Assembly (NCBI GenBank): GCA_963693085.1 | Contig: OY856411.1 | Location: 1,351,037,550-1,351,101,549, forward strand | Direction: 5' to 3' | Length of the DNA: 64,000 bases | DNA from: Alisma plantago-aquatica | Lineage: Eukaryota > Streptophyta > Magnoliopsida > Alismatales > Alismataceae | The notes under the pieces: model-generated | Seen by the model: the letters and a program-made list of their open reading frames with translations, nothing else | Database searches by the model: none | What the model was told of the DNA's origin: nothing | Program-made: the position numbers and the translations under genes | In this document: positions 44,700 through 56,617 of the stretch, one piece after another | Numbering within the stretch: position 1 is the first letter of the stretch | Layout: every line of letters starts with the position of its first letter

Positions 44700-45457
44700 T
44701 GAAACTTAACTATGGCATAGTCGTGTAGGACACATAAATGAGAAGCATTTTTCTATACTCCATAAACATGGTTGGACTCATTTGATTTTGAATAAATCGA
44801 GACATGCAAATCTTGTTATAATACAAGATGGTGAAAGCATACTTTTATGAAAACAATAAAGGGCAACTAATTTAGTAGGACTCACACATACTGATGTATG
44901 TAGACCTTTTAGCACAAATGCCATAGGTGGGTATTAGAACTTTATCCTATTTACTGATAACCTCAACAAATTTGTCTATATGTATCTAATGAAATACAAG
45001 TCAGAATTCATTGAAAATTTCAAGGATATTATGAATGAAGTACAAAATGAACTTGGCAAAATCATTAAAGGACTTCAATTAGTTCAAGGGGTGAATACTT
45101 AAGCTAAGAGTTTGAGTCACTTCTAAGGGATTTTGGTATTTATCACAATGGACTTCACATGGAATATCACAACATAATGGTTTATTAGAAAGAAGGAACC
45201 ACACCCCATTGGACACAGTATGATATATGATGAGTTTTAGTGTTATTCCAACTTCCTGATGGGTATATGCTCAAGAAACCATAGGGTTTACACTTCACAT
45301 CATACATTCCAAATCGATTCAAAAGACACCATAGGAGATATGGATTAGGTAACACTATGTCTTTATGAAGATTTTAGGACGTGAAGCTTATGTCAGGAAA
45401 CAATTTTCTAAAAGTCTTGGATTCAACTAACACATGGTATTTAGTTTGTATAACCTA
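44700..45457 (+). pseudogene. Copia integrase remnant, interrupted by the LINE
   Basis: The plus strand gives VGHINEKHFSILHKHGW, then THTDVCRPFSTNAIGGY, FILFTDNLNKFVYMYLMKYK and NEVQNELGKIIKGLQ, the copia integrase blocks with the first Asp. The second Asp block is lost (GVNT where SDRGGEY-like text is expected). A YVRKQFSKSLGF-like piece comes last. The coding trace ends at the LINE target site (45458-45474). Confidence 0.75.
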
Positions 45458-45879
45458 AGGAAACCAAGGGATATAATGTCTAAACATTAAATCCTTTATA
45501 TTTAAACTTTTCTAACAAATGATAGGGGTTGTCGGAGTGGTGGCGGTGTGGACAATTGTAAGGAAACCCTAGATTATGATAGAGGCCCTGGGGGTACAGA
45601 CAAGGTTAGAGCGAAGGTGCAAGCATGCAAGGCGATGGATACACATCTCCCTATCAAAGAGATTGGTTTGAACCTGAAGTACAAAGGTATGATAGGAGTC
45701 ATGAAGAGATCATAGGGATACCAATACTCGTCCATGGAAACAAATCAATATTATGGGAAAGGAGACAAACTACGTGGATGATGGAAACTCGTTCCTTATG
45801 AAGATGTATTGATGACTACACAAAAAACCTTTATACATGTGATTGTAGGAGTAGGCGAGAAAGTATATTTAGATCCTTT

Positions 45880-46740
45880 CTTCATATAAGATGAATTGGA
45901 AGAGATACTGAACCCAGAAGGTATAAAACTCGTGAATGGTAAATGCTATCCAAAGATCTTTGTAGCACCAAAAGTAGAGGAAATTATGAGTAAACCATTC
46001 AAATATGTTGTAACTATTACACTTATAGACATGTTTATGGGGTTCCTAATGATGGAAGAGCGGCTCAAACTGATATGGAGACATGTAGGAAGATATTAAC
46101 TTTATGAACTATCAGAGAAATACTATGTTGTCCAATTTTATAGCAAAGTAGATCATGACATTGAACTGACTAAAGGACCATGGTCCTTGTTTAGTGATTG
46201 CTTAATGGTATGTCCTTGGGATGGGTATTTTGAACCTTCAAATGGCATTCCAAACAACTTCGTTACAATAATTAGGGTAGTGGGATTACCAATCCACTAT
46301 TATAATAGAGAAATTTTGACATAATAGGTCAAGCAGTGGGAAGATTCATGCATATCGATTACCACTCTGAAAATTGGACAAGAAGAAGATTCGCAAGGCT
46401 AGCGGTGGACAACCAAAAAAACCTATACACCCTGCTATCCTTATAAATAGCAGGGAATACAAACTAGAATATGAATCCCTACAAAACCTCTGCCTACTAA
46501 GTTGGAAACTAGGTCATGTTACCAAGGACTATAAAGGCTTGAATGGAGAATCGACCAACTCCATACTACTACAAAAAGAAGATGAAGTTGGTGTGTGTTG
46601 GGTGGATGACAAAGAGAAATGTCAAGTATACTACAGAAAGAGCATACTTGCCAGTAGGGAACCAGGGAATAAAGATCGAACTCGCAAAAGCAACCAAAAA
46701 GGCAAAGGTACACATACCTCTATACTAATTGTTAGACGGG
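45880..46740 (+). pseudogene. LINE ORF1 remnant (DUF4283 and zinc knuckle)
   Basis: Pieces include EILNPEGIKLVNGKCYPKIF, then in shifted frames CPWDGYFEPSNGIP and VVGLPIHYYNREIL, and finally LQNLCLLSWKLGHVTKDYKG, where a CCHC knuckle has decayed (the first Cys and Gly-His remain). This is the RNA-binding protein region of plant LINEs. The 123-codon frame 46374-46745 covers the knuckle. Confidence 0.7.
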
Positions 46741-47259
46741 GATGATGCGGTCACAGAAATATATGATGACAAAGACAATACCCAACAACTAAGTGAATCA
46801 CAGGATACCAGTGCAAACCCAAAGGTGTTGTGCAAGAAACAAAGATGTAACAACGATGCAGATGTATCAAAGAACAACTCAGTAAATGAGGAAGGATAAA
46901 TGACTTCTATGGTAGGAGAAAAATAAAATGTGGTCACAGAGAAGAATCACATTGTGGCTGTTCTGGTTGGAAATGAAGTTGTTATGAGAAGACCATTTGT
47001 GGACTCGGAGGATATCTCAAGCAGTATCAATGTTATCTTGCAGATAGACATGCCACACATCATGGAAAACCAAGGCAATTTGGAGGTAAGTAACATCATT
47101 ACAAATGCTACTAGGAAGGTCATGGAGAAGAACAATACCAATGGTGTTATTAAGACTCAGTTGAACCCCCTTACATCACTAAAATCAAAATGAGGAGGAA
47201 TGAAGATGATGATGGAAGTAAGTCTGGTAGCCCAAGCAAGTATTAAGTAACTTTCTGTT

Positions 47260-48000
47260 TGTTTTATGATTAATACAATTTTCAGGAGCATTAGGGGCAC
47301 CAACAAAGTGAAAGCCAGATAGACCCTCAAGGATATGATAAACATGTATAAAATCAAGATTGTTGTTGTTCTGGAGCCCTGTATATCAGGAGTACATGTC
47401 GAAAAATCTATAAAGGATATAGGGTTTAATAACTCTCGTAGGGACAAAGCTTGTGGTCTTACTGGTGGAATATGGGTTCTCTTAGAATAAAAAAGCTTGT
47501 GACATACAAATTATTCAAAGCCATCACTATCATGTACGTCACTATGTGAATGGAAACACTCTTTATACCTTCATCTGTGCCAGTCTGAGTCCTTGAGGTA
47601 GACCAATCCCCTGGGATCATCTTCGTCAACTAAGTTAATCCATTACAAAGTCGTGGATCATTATAGGATATTTCAATTATATGTTATCACCAATCAAGGA
47701 GATTGGAAGCAAATCCTCTAATTGTAATGAGGGCACCATGTTAAAAATTCTCTCACTCTTGCAGGTCTCACTAACATTGGCAACACATGAATTTTTTTTT
47801 ACTCATAAGAAAGGCACTCTGCACAGGAGGCTCGGTAGGGTTGTCACCAATGCATAATGGATACAAGAACGTAGAATATAATCTATGGAAGTCTACTTAG
47901 GTTGGGATCAGATCATAACGCGGTCACACTTTTCCAAATACAAACTTATAGACAATAGAGAAGGTTTAAATTAAAGGCATCCTGGCCTCATCCTCAGTTC
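47260..48000 (+). pseudogene. LINE endonuclease domain remnant
   Basis: It starts with NTIFRSIRGTNKVKARQTLK, where functional copies read 'WNCRG', then VVVLEPCISGVHVEKSIKDI, holding the Glu of the L1 endonuclease ('LLEPKISG' in relatives), and CGLTGGIWVLLE. Later blocks are only faintly visible. The domain nicks target DNA to prime reverse transcription. Confidence 0.75.
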
Positions 48001-48399
48001 CAGGACACTCTCAATAAACACTGGAATACCCATGAATCTTGCGATGAAGCCTTGCAAAGTATCCCCAAACTGATTGTCCAATGGGGCGGTGAAATTATGA
48101 ATAAAAAGGAACAAAAATAGACTCCTCTATCACATCTGTAAAATACAAAAGGAACTAGAAGTAAATTACAATGCCAATAAAGACCATGAATGTATGGAAT
48201 TGGAGTATGATCTAGAGACTCTCCTATAGAAGGAGGAGGAAGATTGGAAGCAAAGAAGCCACATAAAGTGGTTGAAGCATGGGGGTAACAACAACAAATT
48301 CCATCATGCATTTGTTAGCAACATGACATGATCCAACATTATAAACAAGCTACAAGATAACAATGGGAAATGGATCATTAACAGTGGAGATTTAAAGAA

Positions 48400-49660
48400 A
48401 ATGGTCAATAAACATTTTGAAAGTCTGCTCAACTCGACTGTTACACCAACTCAGTAGGACAAGGAAGTAATTCCATGTGTGTTTAAAGAGCTATCACATG
48501 GGAAAATGAGAAACCTATTAGCCACCTCAATAGAATATGATGTGTGGAGGATTCATAAAAAACTAGATCCATATAAGGCAGCTGGACCCGATGGAATTAA
48601 AACCTCTTCATCAAACTAAATTGGAAGATAGTGTGTCAATCAATACTTACACTATTAGGCATATGTTGAATGGTGGATATATCCCAAAATCCTTAAGCAG
48701 ATCAAGTATTGTTCTAATGCTAAAATGAAGAAGCCAGTTAATTGTAATCAACTTAGACCTATTTCAATTAATAACGCTTGTCTCAAGTTAGGTTCAAAGG
48801 TCATAGTAGAAAAAGTGAAGAGCTATATACCACAAGGATCTCACAAAATCAAACCAGCCTTGTCCCAAATAGGAACATATCAAACATAATTGTCCTCATT
48901 TAGGAGATCATCAACATGCGAAGAAGACATTCCACACCTCTAATGGTTATAAAGGTCGACTTATCGAAAGCCTATGACTGAATTTTTTGGATTTTCATTT
49001 AAGATACTATTGATAAAGCTCGCTATCCTAACAACATAAAACACTATGCCATGAAGTCACTGACCAACATGATTACTAATATAATCTAGAGTGGAGAACT
49101 CATCGCTGACATCAAAACCTCCAGGGGGCTTATACAAGGAGACCCTCTATCCCCATACTTATCTATTATGTGTATGATAAGGCTATCTCATCTCATTGAT
49201 CAATATGTTAGTGAAGGAAGATGAAAGCCAACCATAATTTCCCAACAAGTTCCAACTATGTCACATATCAACTTTGTTGATGACATAGTGTTTTGGACAA
49301 GGGTTAACATGGATAAAATCTCCATTATAAAGGGATGCTTTAAAGATTTCGAGGCATCGTCATTTCAACTTATATTTGTGGAAAAGACCCAAAAAAAATT
49401 CTCGACTTCTGTGGATCATCAAACTAGAGCCATCATATGCGATGCGAGTGGAGTTGTTGGAACTATAGACTTGGGATTCTACTTAGTAGTGTTTGTACTC
49501 CATAACAAAGTCAAAAGGTCTACCTATGTGCATATAGTGGATAAAATGGAATAGAGAGTAAATGAAGGGACTGTCAGAACTTTTTCCATGTCCAAAGGAT
49601 TTGCCTTGCAAAATCTATCCTTAGCACATTACCAACCTATACCACCCAAATGACTGTCAT
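48400..49660 (+). pseudogene. LINE reverse transcriptase remnant
   Basis: Blocks in order: PYKAAGPDGIKT near 48570 ('KAPGPDGF' in relatives), LRPISINNACLKL near 48760, LIQGDPLSPYLSI near 49130, and MSHINFVDDIVFWTRV at 49258, the F-V-D-D catalytic box (49273-49284). Several stops separate the blocks. Confidence 0.85.
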
Positions 49661-50264
49661 CCCTAGTAGCGTGTGCAAGAACATGGATAAGATAATCTGC
49701 AAGTTCGTTTGGAGATGTGGTCACAAGATAAACCTATGTCCCTTGTGTCCTGGAGCAAAGTGACAACGAGCATGGAAAAAGGAGGTTTAGGCATAAATTC
49801 AATGTCGACTTGGAACAAGGCAGTGTTGTCCAAAAATGCATGGGAGTTGAAGAATGGAAAACCGTCCATGTGTAAGGAAGGGTTGCAGAACAAATACAGT
49901 AACTAAAATGGACATAAAGGTTAGAGATCCACTCCTTTATAGAGGGTGATCCATAGGAACTCAAGCTTCATTCAAGAGAATAGTACAAAAATCATAAACA
50001 ATGGGGAAGGGTCTTTGGTATGGCTAAATGAGTGGGTAAGTGGCGGTGGAAAATTCATCAATGTCTGTGTGAAACCAATTAAGGAAGAGTTGATGGACAT
50101 GGAAGTATCCAGTCTAGTCGACATGTAGGACAAATGGGATACAAATTTCCTAGGGAGATGTCTACCAAATGACCACATTGAGTGGATTCAAAATATGCAT
50201 GTAGCACAGAGATCCTATGAGGCAAATACATGGAGTTGGAAGCATGAGGAGAAGGGAAGATATA

Positions 50265-50530
50265 CTACTAGTTCAACATACAACCTCATCCAAAATGAGG
50301 AAGAAATCCATTGCGAAGGCCCTTGGGCATAAATCTAGAAACTCAAAGTTCCTAGTAAAATAAGAGTTTTTATGTGGCCAGTGGCCTATGAAGCTATCAT
50401 GACTAATGCAAGAAGGAATCATAGGCACCTTACACTTGACAAATGTTGTCCTAGGTGCAAAATTGAAGTGGAAAGCACCTTACATGCACTAAGAGATTGT
50501 CGACATACACAAAGTCTATGACAAAGAATC
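50265..50530 (+). pseudogene. LINE zf-RVT region
   Basis: The plus strand encodes TSSTYNLIQNEEE, then LKVPSKIRVFMWPVAYEAIM, and CCPRCKIEVESTLHALRDC. That matches the zinc-binding zf-RVT segment between reverse transcriptase and RNase H of plant LINEs (CPRC with a following H and C). Confidence 0.85.
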
Positions 50531-50839
50531 AACTACATGGACAACACTGATTATCAACATTGTGATTCAATCATAGAATGGATAACAAACAGTCTAAAGG
50601 AGGGAAAAGAACACAAAGAAATTTACAATGTGTTGTTGGACTATTTAAATGGCTAGGAACTCACTGGTGTTTATGGATCTAAACATAAGCACTGATTGAC
50701 AACTGAAGAAATACTCCCTTTTATGTGATTGGATTAAAGAAGGAAGGCAACAATTAAAGATGAGTGGAGAGGTAGCTATTGAGCAAGATACAAGTTGGAT
50801 GAACTTGGAGATGAGCTGAGTGCTTCTACTGGAAGATGC

Positions 50840-51047
50840 AGCGGTCAAGGGGAGCTAAGAAGCCATTATGGTCACTGTATTGGACTGAAAATGAACGTGG
50901 CATGGTGGAGTTGTAGTTCTAGTAAAGGTCAGTTTAGTTGTAGAAGTTGGACTGAGAGCAATTGCACTAGCTATGAACATTATGCAAATGTGGAACCATC
51001 CTAAGGCGATTATTGAGTTAGATTGTAGCATAGCAATTGAAGCCATA
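50840..51047 (+). pseudogene. LINE RNase H, first part
   Basis: One frame gives IALAMNIMQMWNHPKAIIEL, then DCSIAIEAIEG. The ELD motif matches the 'E.D' strand of RNase H. It breaks off at the target duplication of the large LTR element and continues at 59906. Confidence 0.75.
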
Positions 51048-51052
51048 GAAGG

Positions 51053-54000
51053 TGTAACATACTCGATTCTAGACACATAGGCTAATTTCCCATTCTTCTA
51101 GGCCCCTAATTGATTAGATGGATATCCAAAATCCCTTGTCCCTTTTCTTTACTTGGCTACCTTTCAATGTCTATATTTCATTGTAATAGCATAGATCAAA
51201 CCATATTAGGATCTGATAACCCTAATTGACTCTTTCAAATCACATGATCATGAAATCTTTGAATGAGATAACCCTAATACTTGAAGGATGAGAATTGGTG
51301 GATACTAATATTAAACTATAGCCTCAACCATTATTTAACATCTTGGAATAACTGTGGAATATTAGAGTGAGGAATGTGGAAGGTTTCACCATAATTGATC
51401 ATTAGGCTATGATCATTTCATTAAGCGAATGATTTATAAACTATGGATAAATAATAGCTAAAGTAACCTAAAAACCCAAATCTAATCCCATAATTGAGTT
51501 CCTCATAGCTTAATTAGTCAACCCTCAAAATTTGGGGTCATTCGGACATCAAATGCACCCCCAATTAAACCCTAATAGACTATGTAGGGTTTTACCTAAA
51601 ATCAATGGTCGATTAATTAATTCATCTTGTCACACCCGGACCAGGTTTATTTCTGGTTCTCTTGCTCAGGCGAGCGGGACTGGTCGAGACCTGGTCGTCC
51701 CTAACCCCCGACTTTAGCGCGTAGCTCAGGCGTTGGCTGGCGATGGAGTCCATCGACGATATCTTCCTCTAACTTTTACCGAATCGATCGATTTCTTCGC
51801 CAATGACTTCCCCATTCTCCGCCCTTTCCAATGAGCCCTAACGTGGGCCTTAGAGTCAAGCATTGGAAAAACACCCTTTTTAGGCCTCGAGCAGCCACCA
51901 TTGCATTTCTCCAGCTCATTGAATCTCCACTTCGACGCCACCACTCCAGAAACGATCCAAGGTACCTCTTCTTGGTTTCCCTCCAATCAATTTCTCACCT
52001 AGGTGCTTTGGAACCACTGTCGTTGTTGACCTTCTTCTTCGGCAAGAAACTACGAGAAGCTATTGTGCTCTTCACCTCAGTCTAATCGTCTGTGAGGTAA
52101 CCGTCTCTGACCCCCGCTCTCTCTTTCTGTGCTTTCATCTCGCCGTGTTTTTGTCTGGTTTGTCTGGTCAATGAGTGTCGTCGTCCTCCCTATTCTGAGC
52201 TCACCTCGGCACGTGGAACCCCAACCCTTGGACCTCGGAGACCCTGACCACCTCAATGAGAAGTCTTGGCATAGAATGTTGGGGTGTTTTGCAATGATAA
52301 GATGCTCGACATCAAATGCTTGGAATTTTCTTTTTGCCGCAGAAACCTGGTCTTTGCCGGTCCCCTGTGACCCACCTTCGAGACCTCTGACCCCGATGTA
52401 ATACCGCGCAGGTAGCCATCTACGAGCCCCTCTCTCAGTATGTGTATTTGGCCTACCCAGAATCCTTCTGTGTCTTTCGGCCGACAAGGCTCTCTGTGAT
52501 CTCTCGTCCATTGCGGTCAGTGGCCATGGCAACATTGGTGCTCTGGTCCTGGAAAGACCTCCAGGATGTCTCGAGTTCACCATCGAACCCCCTTTGAGGT
52601 ATACAGATATAGATCATCTTCGTGCGTGCCTTGGTTGCTCCGATGAGCATCTCGATTTTTCCTGTCTGATGGAGTTGTCAGTCCCTGCAACGATTCTGCT
52701 CTATGTCTTTCGCCTTCTCGACGATGTGTTCTTCCTAGTCACCAGCAACCCTAGCACCTGCACTAAGGCTCATCGCTTTCAACTTGGCAAGTCAGAGCCA
52801 TGGGACATGGTCCCTAGCCATGAAGAAGCCAGCCTCAAGTGCTTGCTACTAGTCTGAGCTCCAGTAGGTGCTAAGGGCATGAGAAGCAGGGAGATGAATC
52901 CCTGGAGCATAAGCCCGGTCTTGCCCTTGGTACTTTTATGTCACACCCATAAGGGTAATATAGGAATTTTGATTTGTGTTTGACTCTATTGACCCCGAAT
53001 AGCATGCCTCTGATTTCTCTAAGTTTGCTTGACATTGCACTTTAATAATCATGAATAATACAGGGACATTATGGTCTTTACACGTCATAATTCTCATTTT
53101 AAGCAGTAAATGTTTTTAACTTATAAAAATCATAACCAATTATCGGTTCGTCACAAAAATATAAATATATATGTTTTTGAAATAAAAAAAATACAACTGA
53201 TTTATTGGGACAGGTTTCATGCCCAGATTTGCAACCTACTGTAGGGTCAATTTCTAAGCAAAAGATTTAATGCATATTATATTAATTGATCACATATATT
53301 GTGACTAGGTTGAGACTGCCCTGACCTTGGGCTTAGGAGATGTTACTGAATATCTAGGTCTGATCATAAGGTATGTACATCCTCTATTTTATTTTGGGCA
53401 TTATTTGACTGAACCTACATTTATTTAATGAGGCATATCTTGAACCGCTATTCTACTTGGAAATCCATTTGCTTGGACATTTATATTTTCCTGCTCTCAG
53501 TTCATTATATCCATTTAGTTGTTATGATACCTTGTTTATAATGGGTTGTTGTACCCCTCCTGCTTTGAATACCATTTATGAGAAACTGATTGTAATGCCA
53601 GTCTTGCTCTCTATTTTATGCATGCTACATGTTTGACTAGAATATCTAGAATAGTGGTACTTATGTACACCCATACTTATAAAGGGCGTGAGTATTCCGC
53701 CTGGGGTGTGCTTTTCCACCCTTATTTCTTTTAGGCCATGATCTTATGGTGTTATGGCCCTATTTTAGGTATATTTAGTCTACATTGTTATGCATGCAAA
53801 TATTTGTTGTTATAATGTGAATCTGTGGTTGATTGATATGGCAAGACACTCTTTATTATCATACTGGTAATCTGAATCTAATATGCCTCATTTCTTTTGT
53901 TACTTTTCTCTTGAACATACCTAATTGCAAATAGCCCCCTTTTCTTGTGGGAACATCTCTTTTTGCACTTTTAACCTTATATAATACCCAAAGTGTTTTA

Positions 54001-54343
54001 TATATGTACATACTCAGCCTTTGCTGACCTCTTTATTATTTCCTATGTTCTGGGTGATGTTCCCTTCCACCCAGGTTTAGGTACATTGGAAGACAAGAGC
54101 TCAAAAAGATTACTAACACGATATGAACTTAAGGATAGCTTGGAATGGTTGGGTTACCCTCTGTTACTGTATTTAGTTGTACTTAGTTCAAGTTTTTGTT
54201 AAATCACCTATTATGGTGAGGAACAATTGTATAAATGAATCATGAAGTGACATTGTAATAGTTTTGTTTTTGCTGCTTTATTATTACATGGCTCTTGTAT
54301 TATATCATTTGAGTGGATCCCCTTTCGAGTCCCACTCTTTACA
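51053..54343 (+). repeat. 5' LTR of the LARD (3291 bp)
   Basis: Colinear with 56618-59900. Compared with the right LTR it has a 24-bp extra segment (after AACC at about 51330) and lacks a 14-bp TTCTTCTCCGCC-containing segment present at about 57487. Point differences are a few percent by eye. The GC-rich island is at about 51630-52900. Confidence 0.95.
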
Positions 54344-54346
54344 AAA

Positions 54347-54358
54347 TGGTATCAGAGC
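54347..54358 (+). other. Primer-binding site, initiator tRNA-Met
   Basis: TGGTATCAGAGC, perfect, three bases after the LTR. It proves plus orientation. Confidence 0.95.
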
Positions 54359-56242
54359 CTAAGCAGTCGGTAACTTGACTATTTAAAGTTATCCTTGGTT
54401 GACCCTTAGTTAGATGGGTGACCCTTGGAGGTTATTGATAAACCTATTTCCTAGTAGTCAATACCAATTTAGGTTTTCAACCCCTGACTAAATTGGTCAC
54501 TTGCACTACTCGACCCACCTATGTGAACGTGAGTTAGTCGTTAGTAATCTTTAACACCACACCCTCTTTATGGAGGCAGGATGAAGTCGCATCGAACTGA
54601 CTCTTGTAGTGTTTGGTTTACATCTCATAATTTTCTAAGATATTAGCCTAAGAGACATGAAGTGCAGATTGACTTAAATAGTCATAGATAGGCATATTCT
54701 AGTTCTCATCTTAAATCCCTTTACCTTCGTTGTTCTCTAGCACGCCTTAAATACCCTACTATGGCGGTGTTGAGAACACATGAGCTATAAAAAAATTCGA
54801 TGTAAATATTTGGAATTTAGATGATTCCCTTATTACTAAGTGACGGTATGAACGAGCTTAGTTATTGTTAGGCATGCCTTGCCTTCAATGTGAAGAATCA
54901 CAACATAGGTATGTCCCAAGACTACTTATATAAAGTTTGGATACCATGTTTGATTAGATTTTATGCCTCATACATGAGGTTTAGTGGGTGGAAGCTATTA
55001 AGTTTTGTATAATATTCTTAGGAGTTTGTCTCTCTCACCTCCTTGGTGCAATTAGATTACCCAGTGAATGATGTTATTGGTAAATTTACTATATAGTTCA
55101 TCTTGTCTTGTGATGGGACTATGGTAATAAATCGTCAAGTGTAGAAGGAACACATATACCTTACTATAATGGTTAGATGATCTTATGACTCCCTTAGGTC
55201 TTGTGATGAGGCTGTGTCAATTATGATTAAAAGTGACATGGGGAATGGTGGATGTCTTACCTCATTCAGGTTTGATAAATATGACCACATGTAATAGGAA
55301 ACCCTTCTCCCTTCCATGTAAAAACATAGTTGAGGTGTAGTCACATGTCCTATGTGGTATCTGAAGGATTAGACCCTTTAAGCAAAAGGATGTGATGATA
55401 AAATAATAGTATGTGGTGGTTGAATTGGTTCTCTGGTTGATTTTGGCACCAATTTTGGATTTTTCACCGCAAGTTTTGCAGCGTCAAATTTATTTTCATT
55501 ATTAATATATATGTACAAAAGAAAAGTTTTCAGATTTTATCGATGGTTTTTGGAACCAAATCGCCACCACAAGAAAGTTGAGTAGCAGAGAATCTCTTTA
55601 GTGAAGTACCTTATTTGGCATGTTCAACCCTAATACCCTAGGCCTAAGACCGACATAGTTAGTTTCAAATATATATATCAGACCTAGTGGATTCACCCTT
55701 TTTTCCCTCCAGGTTATGCACTAAGTTATAGTTTAAACCTTTTAAGGGGTGGAGTTTCATACAATTTATTCATTAGGAATCAAACTAACTTAAGAAAGGA
55801 CCATGATTAATAACGGTTACAATATGTAAAACCTGGACAACTCCTAGTATTAATGTCAAACATATGTAGATGCTACCAAATTGAGAATTCCAGACAAGCC
55901 TTGCTAATCATACCATCATAAAAATTACCTCAACAATTAATATAGATTTTAAGATTTTATCTTGAGTTATCCTTAACATATGTATTTAGTTAGATGTAGG
56001 TAAAAGTAAAACTTCACTTCAAAGCTCAAATTAATATTATATACCCCAAACCACCAATAATTAAATGGTAAGGATGACTATATAGTATAGGCTAGGGTGA
56101 ACATACTCAGTATGGTGGAATTTCTAAGCTTTTCCCATGTGACCCTTTTTGATGATAAGATGTTAATGATGTATATGATGATGATGAGAATTAGGTGATG
56201 ATATTGATGATAATAATGATAATGATGTTGTTGTTAAGGATA

Positions 56243-56274
<32 letters not shown>

Positions 56275-56617
56275 AATGAGTATATAAAAATGAGTAGATG
56301 AGAAGGTGGTGACCATGATGATGTGGATGATGAGGACAATGACATTGATGATGATGATGATAATAATGTTGATAAAGAAATTCTCCTTAGTAGTAATAAT
56401 GATAGGAATCATGGTGCTTGAGGATTGATGTTTATATGTAAAAGTAGTTCACCAAGTTAGCGTTCACAATCTAAATGGTTCTATTGGGAAATTTGTAAAT
56501 GAAGATTGGTTATTCATGCTTAAGTGGTGGAAGATGAGGATCTGTAGAACAAACTAGCACTCATGTCTAGCGATGGATGGATTTCGGGGACGAAATCCTC
56601 TTTAAGGGGTGGAGTGT
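54359..56617 (+). other. Non-coding interior of the LARD
   Basis: No gag, protease, integrase or reverse transcriptase motif was found in any frame. At 56160-56400 there is a GAT/ATG-rich microsatellite, with an unbroken run near 56240-56272. Long Ile/Ser frames across it on the minus strand are artefacts. The gypsy pol end (TTTCGGGGACGAAATCC, about 56582-56598) and a polypurine tract close the interior. Confidence 0.85.

Noticed and set aside
52077..52583. 168-codon antisense frame in the 5' LTR
   Set aside because: The homologous 3' LTR frame is shorter and differently bounded, and no domain is visible; the plus frame is at least as good, so neither is called a gene.
51628..52960. Separate LTR starting TGTCACACCC nested in the LARD LTR
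   Set aside because: TGTCACACC occurs at 51628 and 52940, but the same arrangement is present in both LARD LTRs and there are no duplicated flanks; it is part of the LTR.
56163..56412. Poly-Ser and poly-Ile minus-strand frames
   Set aside because: Translation of the GAT microsatellite.
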